A stretch of DNA of 5,225 bases from an uncultured Planctomycetaceae bacterium (GTDB lineage Bacteria > Planctomycetota > Planctomycetia > Pirellulales > UBA1268), in the NCBI GenBank assembly GCA_903949225.1, contig CAJAYZ010000096.1, forward strand, positions 1 to 5,225, given 5' to 3'. Below, piece by piece: positions 1 to 4,882 of this stretch. Numbering within the stretch: the first letter of the stretch is position 1; the number at the start of each line of letters is the position of its first letter. A model generated the notes under the pieces. That model was not told the DNA's origin. It was given only the letters and a program-made list of their open reading frames with translations, and did not search any database. A program made the position numbers and the translations under genes.

Positions 1-1016
1 AACAGCCAACTGGCCAGCGCCTCGATCGTGAACCCGCCCCCGAGCGTCCGCTCGATGCCGACTGCCGCACGCTGGTCGAAGACGAAAAACCGTTCGTCGT
101 CGATGATCCGATCGGCGAGGAAAAATATCTGCGTGTCGGTCCGATAGAACGCGATCAGCGCCCAGTCATCACCGAGCCGACGGCGGGCCTCGATGTTGGC
201 ATTCACGAGGGGGAAATACGCCGCCGTGATCGTCCACGCGTCGTCCGGTCGCCATTCGAGCGACGCCGGCAGGCCGAGCTTGGCCTCAAACGTCTCACTC
301 GGTCGCCACCCATAGGCGATCCCCGGCAGGGGATAGGGAAGTTGGCTTGTGGGCGAAAAGAAGACGCTGAAGCTCCACTCGTCGCGGTCGTTCTTGGCCG
401 GCGTGTTCCAGAAGGCGACCGCCATGAGCGTGAGGTCGCGGCCGGCAGCAAACGGGCGGTCGCTCGCCGAGCCGAAGAGAAAGGTGCCACCGAGCGTGCC
501 GCCGCTGTCGAGCGGCCGGATGTGGGTGAAGCCGGTCTCGACAATCCACAGTTGGTCGGGCACCGACTGGCCGGAGTCGGGGAGGATCGCGTCGCCGGAA
601 AGCTCCAAGCGACCAAAGCGGCCGATGCCGATCCACAGCGGGCTCCCTTCCTTCGGGGGCACGATCGGAGCAGCCACGCGGGCAAACTCGGCATTCATGC
701 CGAGCGTTGCCGGCTGCCTGACGACATCGGTGGCCGGGGCCCAGAAACCGCCGAGCGACACAGGCGCCGCGGATCCGAATGGGCCGCCCCCCGACCGCCG
801 CCGGCGTCGCAGCTCCGGCACCGGCTCGGGATCGGCGTCGGCGATCGGCTCCGCGGCGAACAGATTCTCCTCGAGGTTGAACTCGACCGGCGGCAGTAGG
901 GCCACGCGCTCCGCAGACCGCTCCGCCGACGGCTCATCGGCGGCGCTCGCGCAGGCAAGCAGCCCCATCGCCAGCGCGAGGGACGCGGTCACACGACTGG
1001 GCGCTCGCGTCGGCAC
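1..1016 (-). CDS. Exported beta-barrel-like outer membrane protein, partial (C-terminus beyond window)
   Basis: The minus-strand frame is open from 1016 to the left edge, giving 338 residues with no stop. I chose the GTG at 1016 because it yields a convincing signal peptide: MPTRAPSR, then a hydrophobic core around residues 9-22 (LALAMGLLAC), then CASAA before DEP, so cleavage near residue 26. LLAC could serve as a weak lipobox, but the A-x-A-like site is likelier. Residues about 28-75 are a charged, Pro-rich and Arg-rich linker. After about residue 125 come alternating aromatic and polar strands typical of a beta-barrel (WIGIGRFG, LWIVETGFTHI, LGGTFLFG, WSFSVFFSP, WTITAAYFPL, WALIAFYR, IFFLADR). 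This resembles uncharacterised planctomycete outer-membrane families such as DUF6268; that assignment is from memory and unverified. Downstream GTG (992) and ATG (968) codons are alternative starts, and no start has a good Shine-Dalgarno sequence. Substrate and function are unknown. Confidence 0.75.
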   Translation of the reverse strand, partial: MPTRAPSRVTASLALAMGLLACASAADEPSAERSAERVALLPPVEFNLEENLFAAEPIADADPEPVPELRRRRRSGGGPFGSAAPVSLGGFWAPATDVVRQPATLGMNAEFARVAAPIVPPKEGSPLWIGIGRFGRLELSGDAILPDSGQSVPDQLWIVETGFTHIRPLDSGGTLGGTFLFGSASDRPFAAGRDLTLMAVAFWNTPAKNDRDEWSFSVFFSPTSQLPYPLPGIAYGWRPSETFEAKLGLPASLEWRPDDAWTITAAYFPLVNANIEARRRLGDDWALIAFYRTDTQIFFLADRIIDDERFFVFDQRAAVGIERTLGGGFTIEALASWL

Positions 1017-1036
1017 GGCCGGGAACTTTCGCTCGA

Positions 1037-1059
1037 GGGCTGGGGGGTGGGGGACGGGG
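1037..1059 (+). other. G-quadruplex-capable G tracts in the barrel gene's leader
   Basis: Four G tracts of 3, 6, 5 and 4 bases are separated by CT, T and AC on the plus strand, which meets the usual G3+N1-7 rule. The plus strand is the template strand for the barrel gene. The run lies directly downstream of the proposed -10 box and 21 bases before the GTG, so it overlaps the expected transcription start. Whether it folds or matters for expression is inference. Confidence 0.5.
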
Positions 1060-1087
1060 AGAATAGTGAGCCTCCGTGGCCAAGCAA
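1060..1087 (-). promoter_or_regulatory. Putative sigma70-like promoter of the barrel gene
   Basis: On the minus strand TTGCTT (1087-1082) is followed after 16 bases by TATTCT (1065-1060), a reasonable match to TTGACA/TATAAT. It would start a transcript near 1053, about 37 bases before the GTG at 1016. It is one of few AT-containing hexamer pairs in a very GC-rich stretch. It suggests the barrel gene can be transcribed independently of the AraC gene. Confidence 0.4.
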
Positions 1088-1183
1088 AGCCGAAATCGCC
1101 GGTACCGAGCGCCTCGCCCACGTTGGTGAAAGGCCTCACGAAGGCTGCAAGCGGTGGCCTGGGAACTGTTCCTCGCCCCGCCC

Positions 1184-2170
1184 CTAACTGCCACGCAGGA
1201 GCGTTTGCGAAGGGAGCTCGCCGAAACGGCGGCGATACTCGGCGGAAAACCGGCCCAGGTGCGCAAAGCCCGCGAGGATGGCGGCCTCGGCGACCGTCGC
1301 GGCGGGGGCTCGATCGGAGAGCATCCGTCGTGCCCGCTCGAGGCGCACTCCGCGCAGGTACTCAAGCGGTGTGCAGCCGGTGCGGAGAAAGGCACGCTCG
1401 ACGGTCCTTGACGAGACGCCACTGTGCTCGGCGAGCTCGGCGATCCGCAGCCGACGAGGCGCCTCGCCTGCCAGCCATGCCTTGAGGGCTTCGACGTCGC
1501 ACCGGCCGTCACCCCCGCCCCGTTGCGGGGAGAGCGTCACCGGCACGGCCGCCTCCATCAGCGCCTCGACGACCGACCGCTCCAGGCGCCGGATGGCATC
1601 GGGCATCCGCCGTCGACGCTCCCCCGCCCGGAGCCGCTGGAGCCCCACGACCCCCGGGCTGCCGTTGGCTGCACTCGCCAGGAGCTTCACAAGCCGAGTG
1701 ATCCGCTCGGCGTGCCCGGGCCCGATCGAGGCATGGCACGGAACGGTCACCTTCGCCGCAGCAGCGGCCTCGGCGATCACCGCAGCCGGAATGTCGACCA
1801 CGAGGCAGCGAATCGGCGAGGCTTCGAACCGGGTGCTGCGGAAGGGGCCACGCAACAGCGGCCTCGACCGCGATCCGGCCAATTGCCGGCCGTCGGTGAC
1901 GATCTCGACGCCCCCTTCGAGCGGCACGTAAAGGGCGAAATCGCGGCTCGGTTCGCTCGGGGTGACACGGATGCGCGTCGTGCAGTGGACGAAGGATACC
2001 GCGAGGCTCCCGAGGAGCACGCGGTTCATCTCCAGGAGATACTCCTCCGGCCCGAGCACCTCGCTCGTGTGCTTCGACCAGAACCTCCCGGTGATCTTCC
2101 GGGCCGCAGACAACTCGCCGGTCGCGATCAGCGGGAAGCGATCGAGGTGCGGACGGGCTCGCCGGGCCAT
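1184..2170 (-). CDS. AraC-family transcriptional regulator
   Basis: Predicted DNA-binding regulator of 328 residues from the ATG at 2170; a GTG at 2188 would add six residues (MIGDPP). Neither start has a clear Shine-Dalgarno sequence, so I prefer ATG. Residues about 15-200 form an N-terminal sensing region of the AraC_binding_2 kind, with predicted beta strands around residue 80 (FALYVPLEGG). The C-terminal 100 residues are a classic double helix-turn-helix: helix-turn-helix one at about 242-261 (RIAELAEHSGVSSRTVERAF) and two at about 291-325, including the family signature GFAHLGRFSAEYRRRFG followed by LPSQTL. Length and domain order fit full-length family members such as XylS-type activators. 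It ends with TAG, 167 bases before the barrel gene on the same strand. The ligand and target genes cannot be told from sequence; the neighbouring barrel gene is a possible target. Confidence 0.92.
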   Translation of the reverse strand: MARRARPHLDRFPLIATGELSAARKITGRFWSKHTSEVLGPEEYLLEMNRVLLGSLAVSFVHCTTRIRVTPSEPSRDFALYVPLEGGVEIVTDGRQLAGSRSRPLLRGPFRSTRFEASPIRCLVVDIPAAVIAEAAAAAKVTVPCHASIGPGHAERITRLVKLLASAANGSPGVVGLQRLRAGERRRRMPDAIRRLERSVVEALMEAAVPVTLSPQRGGGDGRCDVEALKAWLAGEAPRRLRIAELAEHSGVSSRTVERAFLRTGCTPLEYLRGVRLERARRMLSDRAPAATVAEAAILAGFAHLGRFSAEYRRRFGELPSQTLLRGS

Positions 2171-2241
2171 CGGGGGATCACCAATCACGGGGGTCGAAGG
2201 TCCGAGCCGGTCTCTCCGACGGCGCTTCCGATGGACGGCAA

Positions 2242-2265
2242 GGACGACGCGTTGTGGCGTCGCCC
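2242..2265 (-). terminator. Hairpin after the PEP-CTERM ORF, probable terminator
   Basis: In minus-strand RNA GGGCGACGC (2265-2257) pairs with GCGUCGUCC (2250-2242) over nine positions, one of them a G-U wobble, around a six-base loop. The hairpin starts ten bases beyond the TGA of the PEP-CTERM ORF. Only a weak UCCUUG-type sequence follows, so termination may be inefficient. It would separate the PEP-CTERM transcript from the AraC gene. Confidence 0.5.
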
Positions 2266-2274
2266 CCCCTCCGA

Positions 2275-3486
2275 TCAGCTCGCTTTCCGACGCCGTTCGA
2301 GCAGACCCAGAGCCCCGCAGACGAGCGCCGCCACACTGCCGAAGGTTCCCGGATCGATTTCGGGAACGGTCGTCAAGGTAATGAAGGTACTTCCGTCCGC
2401 CGGGCGGTAGTCTCCGTCATTGTAATTGATCCGGTAAGTGTTGAGCCCGAGCACGAACTGCGAGCCGTCGGGAAGGCCACTGAAGCTGGCGGCCATCGCG
2501 ACCTGCCAATCCGGATAGTCGATAAGGAGAAACTTCAGACCCTCAGGGAGCAGGGTATCGCTCGCAAGACTCAGGCTGAGGATCGCCCCGGGGCTGATGG
2601 TGAACTCCCTGGCGACGTTCGAGATGAGGATCGAATCGCTCGTCCGCGCCGTGGGATCGAGGGTCATCCGGAGCGTCGACGACGATTCCAGATCGAGCTG
2701 GTTGGTCGTGGAGAGCGTGTTCGCCGCCGGCGTCGGGGAATCACCGAACGTCAACACTCCCCCCATGGTCACGAAGCCGTGCTGCCCGCTGTCCTGGCTG
2801 ATGGTGGCGTTGCCGACGATGCTCAGCGTGCCGGTGGTCTGCACGAGAAGCTCCATGTTGTTCGCGACCGCGGCGCCCCCGTGGACCGTTATCCGTCCCT
2901 CTTGGAGCGAGATCGAGCCGTTGTTGGTCAGCTTGGCGTGGGCGGTGGCGTCCATCGTGGCGCCGTCGGACAGTTCGAGGACGGCGCGGGTGTTTCCGAT
3001 GGTGAGCGTTCCGGTGCCGCTGACGGGAAAGAGCACCTGGCTCGTGACCCGCATCGTCCCGATGTCATCGCCGCTTCCCATGACGTTCAGCGTCGCCCCC
3101 GATCCGATGTCGAGCGTCGCCGTCCGCAGGGAGGCGTTGGTGCCGACTGCGATGCTCGAGCTTCCCGAGGCCACGATTCCGACGGTCGTGGCACTGGCGT
3201 AATTTGCGATCGTCGCCGAGCTGTCTTGGAGTGTGAGATCGTTCCGCAGCGTGAGCCGCGTGTTGTTGGTGGCTAGCGCCAGCGAGCTACCCTCGAAGAC
3301 GAGGTTGTCGGTCTCCAGGCTCGAGGTCGGGTTCAGGCCCGTGATCTGAAGCGACGCGCCGTTTCGGAATGTCATCGTGCTCTCCTTCGCGGGATCGCCG
3401 AAGGGGTTGCTGCCGAAGACGACGGCCGAGTTGTCGACGACCAGCGCCGAGGCATCAAGGGTCGCGGTGTTTGAGATCAAGAACAC
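2275..3486 (-). CDS. PEP-CTERM sorted beta-rich adhesin-like protein, N-terminus apparently missing
   Basis: The frame gives 403 residues from a GTG at 3486 or 366 from an ATG at 3375. The body is rich in Thr, Ser, Asn, Gly and Leu, with repeating short strands (GTLTIGNT, NGSISLQEG, TGTLSIVGNATIS) as in autotransporter-like beta-helix proteins. Near the C-terminus, FLLIDY, FSGLPDGSQFVLG and YRINYNDGD match the usual end of planctomycete surface proteins of this class. The last 29 residues are a sorting tail: PEIDP, a membrane segment (SVAALVCGALGLL) and ERRRKAS. Such tails normally serve exosortase-dependent sorting to the envelope. These proteins need a signal peptide, but neither start supplies one. 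The ATG at 3375 has AAGGAG six bases upstream, yet begins mid-domain (MTFRNGASLQITG). Readable adhesin-like residues continue upstream of the GTG but hit a TAG at 3498-3496. I infer a 5'-truncated or decayed gene. Ligand unknown. Confidence 0.8.
   Translation of the reverse strand: MFLISNTATLDASALVVDNSAVVFGSNPFGDPAKESTMTFRNGASLQITGLNPTSSLETDNLVFEGSSLALATNNTRLTLRNDLTLQDSSATIANYASATTVGIVASGSSSIAVGTNASLRTATLDIGSGATLNVMGSGDDIGTMRVTSQVLFPVSGTGTLTIGNTRAVLELSDGATMDATAHAKLTNNGSISLQEGRITVHGGAAVANNMELLVQTTGTLSIVGNATISQDSGQHGFVTMGGVLTFGDSPTPAANTLSTTNQLDLESSSTLRMTLDPTARTSDSILISNVAREFTISPGAILSLSLASDTLLPEGLKFLLIDYPDWQVAMAASFSGLPDGSQFVLGLNTYRINYNDGDYRPADGSTFITLTTVPEIDPGTFGSVAALVCGALGLLERRRKAS
3382..3387 (-). 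promoter_or_regulatory. Shine-Dalgarno sequence before the internal ATG of the PEP-CTERM ORF
   Basis: AAGGAG stands six bases before the ATG at 3375-3373. It is the best ribosome-binding site in this frame; the GTG at 3486 has only a run of UCC codons before it. If used, it would make a 366-residue protein beginning MTFRNG, still without a signal peptide. It may also be a chance match within Lys-Glu codons. Confidence 0.35.
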
Positions 3487-3537
3487 GGAGGAACACTACC
3501 ACCTTCCCGTGTTGGTCAGCCCATTCGAGTCTTCCAC
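3487..3537 (-). pseudogene. Interrupted upstream extension of the PEP-CTERM frame
   Basis: In the frame of the PEP-CTERM ORF these codons read VEDSNGLTNTGRW, then TAG (3498-3496), then CSS into the GTG. The Asn, Thr and Gly-rich segment resembles the adhesin body rather than random GC-rich DNA. This suggests that the coding sequence once extended further upstream and is now broken by stops or by a junction with foreign sequence. Confidence 0.35.
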
Positions 3538-3741
3538 CTACCGCGGAAGCTGAGCGGCAACCCGGCGTGAGAAACCGCTGGGGGAAGAAGCTTCGTCCCC
3601 CCCCGCTCCCGCCGAGAGCGGTGGCGAAGCCGACTCAAGCCGACGAATCCGTTTCCGTTCGCCCCCGTTCAGAGCTCCGATCTCGTGGGAATCTTCGCCG
3701 GTCTTGCGGACCACGGCGTCGAACAGGTTGCGGCCACTCAT
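3538..3741 (-). CDS. Small hypothetical protein, 67 residues, possibly a gene remnant
   Basis: The ATG at 3741 is preceded by AGGAG (3755-3751) nine bases upstream, one of the best Shine-Dalgarno sites in the window. The first 21 residues (MSGRNLFDAVVRKTGEDSHEI) look like a genuine amphipathic protein start. From about residue 22 the sequence turns into Gly, Ala, Arg, Ser and Pro-rich material (GGERKRIRRLESASPPL and onward) that reads like translated intergenic DNA, so the original C-terminus may have been replaced. It ends in TAG at 3540-3538. The frame is the same as that of the PEP-CTERM ORF, with 17 intervening sense or stop codons. I do not recognise a function. It could be a real small protein, a truncated gene or a chance ORF with a good start. 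Confidence 0.4.
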   Translation of the reverse strand: MSGRNLFDAVVRKTGEDSHEIGALNGGERKRIRRLESASPPLSAGAGGDEASSPSGFSRRVAAQLPR

Positions 3742-3973
3742 GGGGGCGATCTCCTGAAAGTGAGAAATGGGAACGGACTCGGACTGGGAAACACCGGCCG
3801 CCAACGCAGCGGGCCGGGAGAACGGAAGCACGCCGGGCAGCCAGAGGGGCGGGCAGGGATGGCGCCGGGGCGGCATGGAAGAGTGAGACGCAGGGCTACG
3901 CGCTGGGGGGCGTTGGCGCAGGGCGTTATGCTGCGGAGTAGCACGAGCCAGTACACGGCAGAGGAGCGGGCCG
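3742..3973. other. Divergent intergenic region
   Basis: This 232-base stretch separates the minus-strand small ORF from the plus-strand 123-residue gene and must carry both 5' ends if both are expressed. It contains the Shine-Dalgarno sites of both, the first copy of the 32-bp direct repeat, and a nine-base inverted pair: CGCCAACGC inside the repeat and GCGTTGGCG at 3910-3918. A TATGCT hexamer at 3927-3932 could be a -10 box for the plus-strand gene, but no matching -35 is visible. Confidence 0.5.
3790..3821 (+). repeat. 32-bp direct repeat, copy 1
   Basis: This copy is identical over 32 bases to 4450-4481, exactly 660 bases away. It begins AACACCGGCCGCC and ends GGGCCGGGAGA. Weaker shared landmarks in the same order extend the similarity: AGAAATGG upstream (3763 and 4412), AGCCAG (3839 and 4493) and CAGGGATGG (3854 and 4529) downstream. 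The whole may therefore be a diverged repeat of roughly 100-130 bases. The two copies bracket the 123-residue gene. Confidence 0.85.
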
Positions 3974-4345
3974 ATGAACGACTCCCACTCGCGGGAAATA
4001 CTAACGCGCAGCCTCGACATTCTTCAGAACGTCAGGCAGAGGCCTGAGATGTACTTGAGACAAGTCACCCCTGAGGGGGTCGAGGCGTGGCTTGCAGGTT
4101 TTCAGGTCGGGCTCTTCACCGCCGGCGTTCGCTCGTCCGCGTATGGCTTAAGGGACGCTTGCGAGCGCCGGGGAATCCCCTTCACAACCACCGTCGACCT
4201 GATCGGGGCCTTGGCCGGCCAAGGCCATTCCCCGCACGAAGTCGCGATGATTCTCATCGACATGGAGGAGGAGATATGGCGATCGTCCCTGGCCGACGTG
4301 TCCGGCGATTTCGGCGGGCATGAGCCACGGCCGAACGTGGGATGA
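3974..4345 (+). CDS. Hypothetical protein of 123 residues
   Basis: The ATG is preceded by GAGGAG (3961-3966) with seven bases between, an excellent start signal, and the frame ends in TGA. The product is soluble-looking, acidic towards the C-terminus and mainly helical. Residues about 15-30 (LDILQNVRQRPEMYL) resemble the RP-x-MYL motif at the start of several small orphan bacterial proteins, in which a helix leads to RPGMYLG; residues after it (EAWLAGFQVGLFTAG) fit the following helix. A second helical block near 80-107 (GALAGQGHSPHEVAMILIDMEEEIW) ends before a short polar tail. No enzyme motif, signal peptide or membrane segment is visible. Codon usage looks normal for the window. The gene is bracketed by a 32-bp direct repeat and contains a perfect 20-bp palindrome. 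Function unknown; I am confident it is a real gene. Confidence 0.8.
   Translation: MNDSHSREILTRSLDILQNVRQRPEMYLRQVTPEGVEAWLAGFQVGLFTAGVRSSAYGLRDACERRGIPFTTTVDLIGALAGQGHSPHEVAMILIDMEEEIWRSSLADVSGDFGGHEPRPNVG
4207..4226. repeat. Perfect 20-bp palindrome inside the 123-residue gene
   Basis: GGCCTTGGCCGGCCAAGGCC is its own reverse complement, with no central spacer. It lies within the codons for the G-A-L-A-G-Q-G stretch. It could be a dimeric protein-binding site, a cruciform seed or a chance product of GC-rich codons. Confidence 0.9.
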
Positions 4346-4449
4346 CCCCACTTCCCCAACCGATTTGTGGCCATGCCTTGCAAGACCCGTCGACCGATAG
4401 CCGGAATGCATAGAAATGGAAACCGGGAAACACGGGGACACGAACACGG

Positions 4450-4481
4450 AACACCGGCCGCCAACGCAGCGGGCCGGGAGA
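4450..4481 (+). repeat. 32-bp direct repeat, copy 2
   Basis: This is the exact partner of 3790-3821, starting 104 bases after the stop of the 123-residue gene. The bases just outside diverge, but the same flanking landmarks follow in order, as described for copy 1. The minus-strand terminator at 4516-4549 lies just beyond it and has no counterpart beside copy 1. Confidence 0.85.
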
Positions 4482-4515
4482 GAGAGATGGCCAGCCAGGG
4501 GGCCGACCGGAAACG

Positions 4516-4549
4516 AAAAAGCCGCCCGCAGGGATGGCCTGGAGCGGCT
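4516..4549 (-). terminator. Intrinsic terminator reading on the minus strand
   Basis: In minus-strand RNA AGCCGCUC (4549-4542) pairs with GGGCGGCU (4527-4520), with one U-G pair and a 14-base loop, and is followed directly by UUUU (4519-4516) and then CGUUU. This is the clearest Rho-independent terminator in the window. No protein gene reads into it from the right, so it points to an unrecognised minus-strand transcript or a displaced fragment. Confidence 0.6.
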
Positions 4550-4559
4550 GGAGGCAGGA

Positions 4560-4579
4560 GGGGCGGGGCCGGGCCGGGG
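4560..4579 (+). other. G-quadruplex motif
   Basis: G tracts of 4, 4, 3 and 4 bases are separated by C, CC and CC, a compact canonical G-quadruplex pattern on the plus strand. It lies eleven bases right of the minus-strand terminator stem, in non-coding sequence. Folding is predicted from the pattern only. Confidence 0.55.
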
Positions 4580-4667
4580 AGTCAGGCTCGCGAATCAGGG
4601 CCGATCCCGGACGGGGCGCGCTCGTCGCCGGTCAGCGGGGACGGTCGAAGGCGGACTGCCCCCCCAG

Positions 4668-4698
4668 TTGCGGCATGCGAGGCAAGGGCGGATATACT
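4668..4698 (+). promoter_or_regulatory. Putative promoter ahead of the structured leader
   Basis: TTGCGG (4668-4673) and TATACT (4693-4698) are separated by 19 bases, a loose but plausible sigma70-like pair and the most AT-rich hexamer for some distance. A transcript would begin near 4705, at the left edge of the long inverted repeat, and would give the zinc-ribbon gene a leader of about 178 bases. Confidence 0.35.
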
Positions 4699-4706
4699 GC
4701 ACGGCG

Positions 4707-4816
4707 CGCCTGTTAACGCACCGGCGGCTGGGTTGTCGCATCGCCGTAACCCATTGCCTGGAAGGCGGTTGAGGCCGGACTCCGCCTGCGGCCGGTGGTG
4801 CGTTAACACGCAGGCG
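4707..4816 (+). repeat. Long imperfect inverted repeat, branched fold likely
   Basis: TGTTAACGCACC (4711-4722) and GGTGCGTTAACA (4797-4808) are perfect 12-base arms. CGCCTG (4707-4712) also matches CAGGCG (4811-4816), so the stem can be 16 bp with a four-base bulge on the right arm. Inside are three further small hairpins: GGGTT/AACCC (4730-4752), GCC/GGC (4756-4766) and AGGCGG/CCGCCT (4763-4787), the last two overlapping slightly and so alternative. The overall shape is an outer stem closing several short arms. It could be an RNA leader element, a recombination site of the attC kind or the remains of a small inverted-repeat element. Confidence 0.6.
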
Positions 4817-4823
4817 TGGGTGG

Positions 4824-4840
4824 TTATACAGACCGTATAA
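4824..4840 (+). promoter_or_regulatory. AT-rich inverted repeat before the zinc-ribbon gene
   Basis: TTATAC, five bases, GTATAA: a perfect 6-bp dyad. Its right half runs into TATAAAT (4836-4842), which could be a -10 box for a shorter transcript of the gene at 4883, so the dyad is placed like an operator. No good -35 lies at the right distance. Confidence 0.35.
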
Positions 4841-4882
4841 ATACGAGTTCGGCGTGCGGGTCTCACCGGATGCGGAGTACTC

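Larger units (their letters stand above)
4346..4882. other. 537-base non-coding gap with several signals
   Basis: No reading frame in this gap looks like a gene on either strand; open frames here give Arg, Pro, Gly and Ala-rich peptides without a credible start. What it does hold is listed separately: repeat copy 2, a minus-strand terminator, a G-quadruplex motif, a promoter-like pair, a long imperfect inverted repeat and a short AT-rich inverted repeat. The first 60 bases after the TGA contain no convincing terminator for the 123-residue gene. Confidence 0.6.

Noticed and set aside
1162..1172. Palindrome GGAACTGTTCC just after the AraC stop
   Set aside because: Short, single copy, and not at a spacing that matches a known operator or the proposed promoter; could be chance.
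349..1485. A 378-codon open frame on the plus strand
   Set aside because: It runs antisense through the barrel gene, the intergenic region and into the AraC gene. Its product is Arg, Ser, Pro and Ala-rich without domain features, and the minus strand has coherent proteins there.
2254..3276. Long plus-strand frames opposite the PEP-CTERM ORF (2254-3276 and 2597-3202)
   Set aside because: They are shadows of a minus-strand frame with recognisable beta repeats and a sorting tail; they lack ribosome-binding sites and family features.
3603..3621. Hairpin CCGCTC/GAGCGG within the small minus-strand ORF
   Set aside because: Only six base pairs, inside a GC-rich frame, with no U-tract on either strand.
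3800..3932. A second attC-like site built from CGCCAACGC and GCGTTGGCG or GCGTTATGC
   Set aside because: Pairing does not extend beyond about nine bases and the ends do not fit the integron core-site rule.
4840..4872. tRNA T-arm-like sequence (antisense reads GETRTPN)
   Set aside because: The loop lacks TTCRA, the supposed T stem does not pair, and no acceptor or anticodon arm can be placed.
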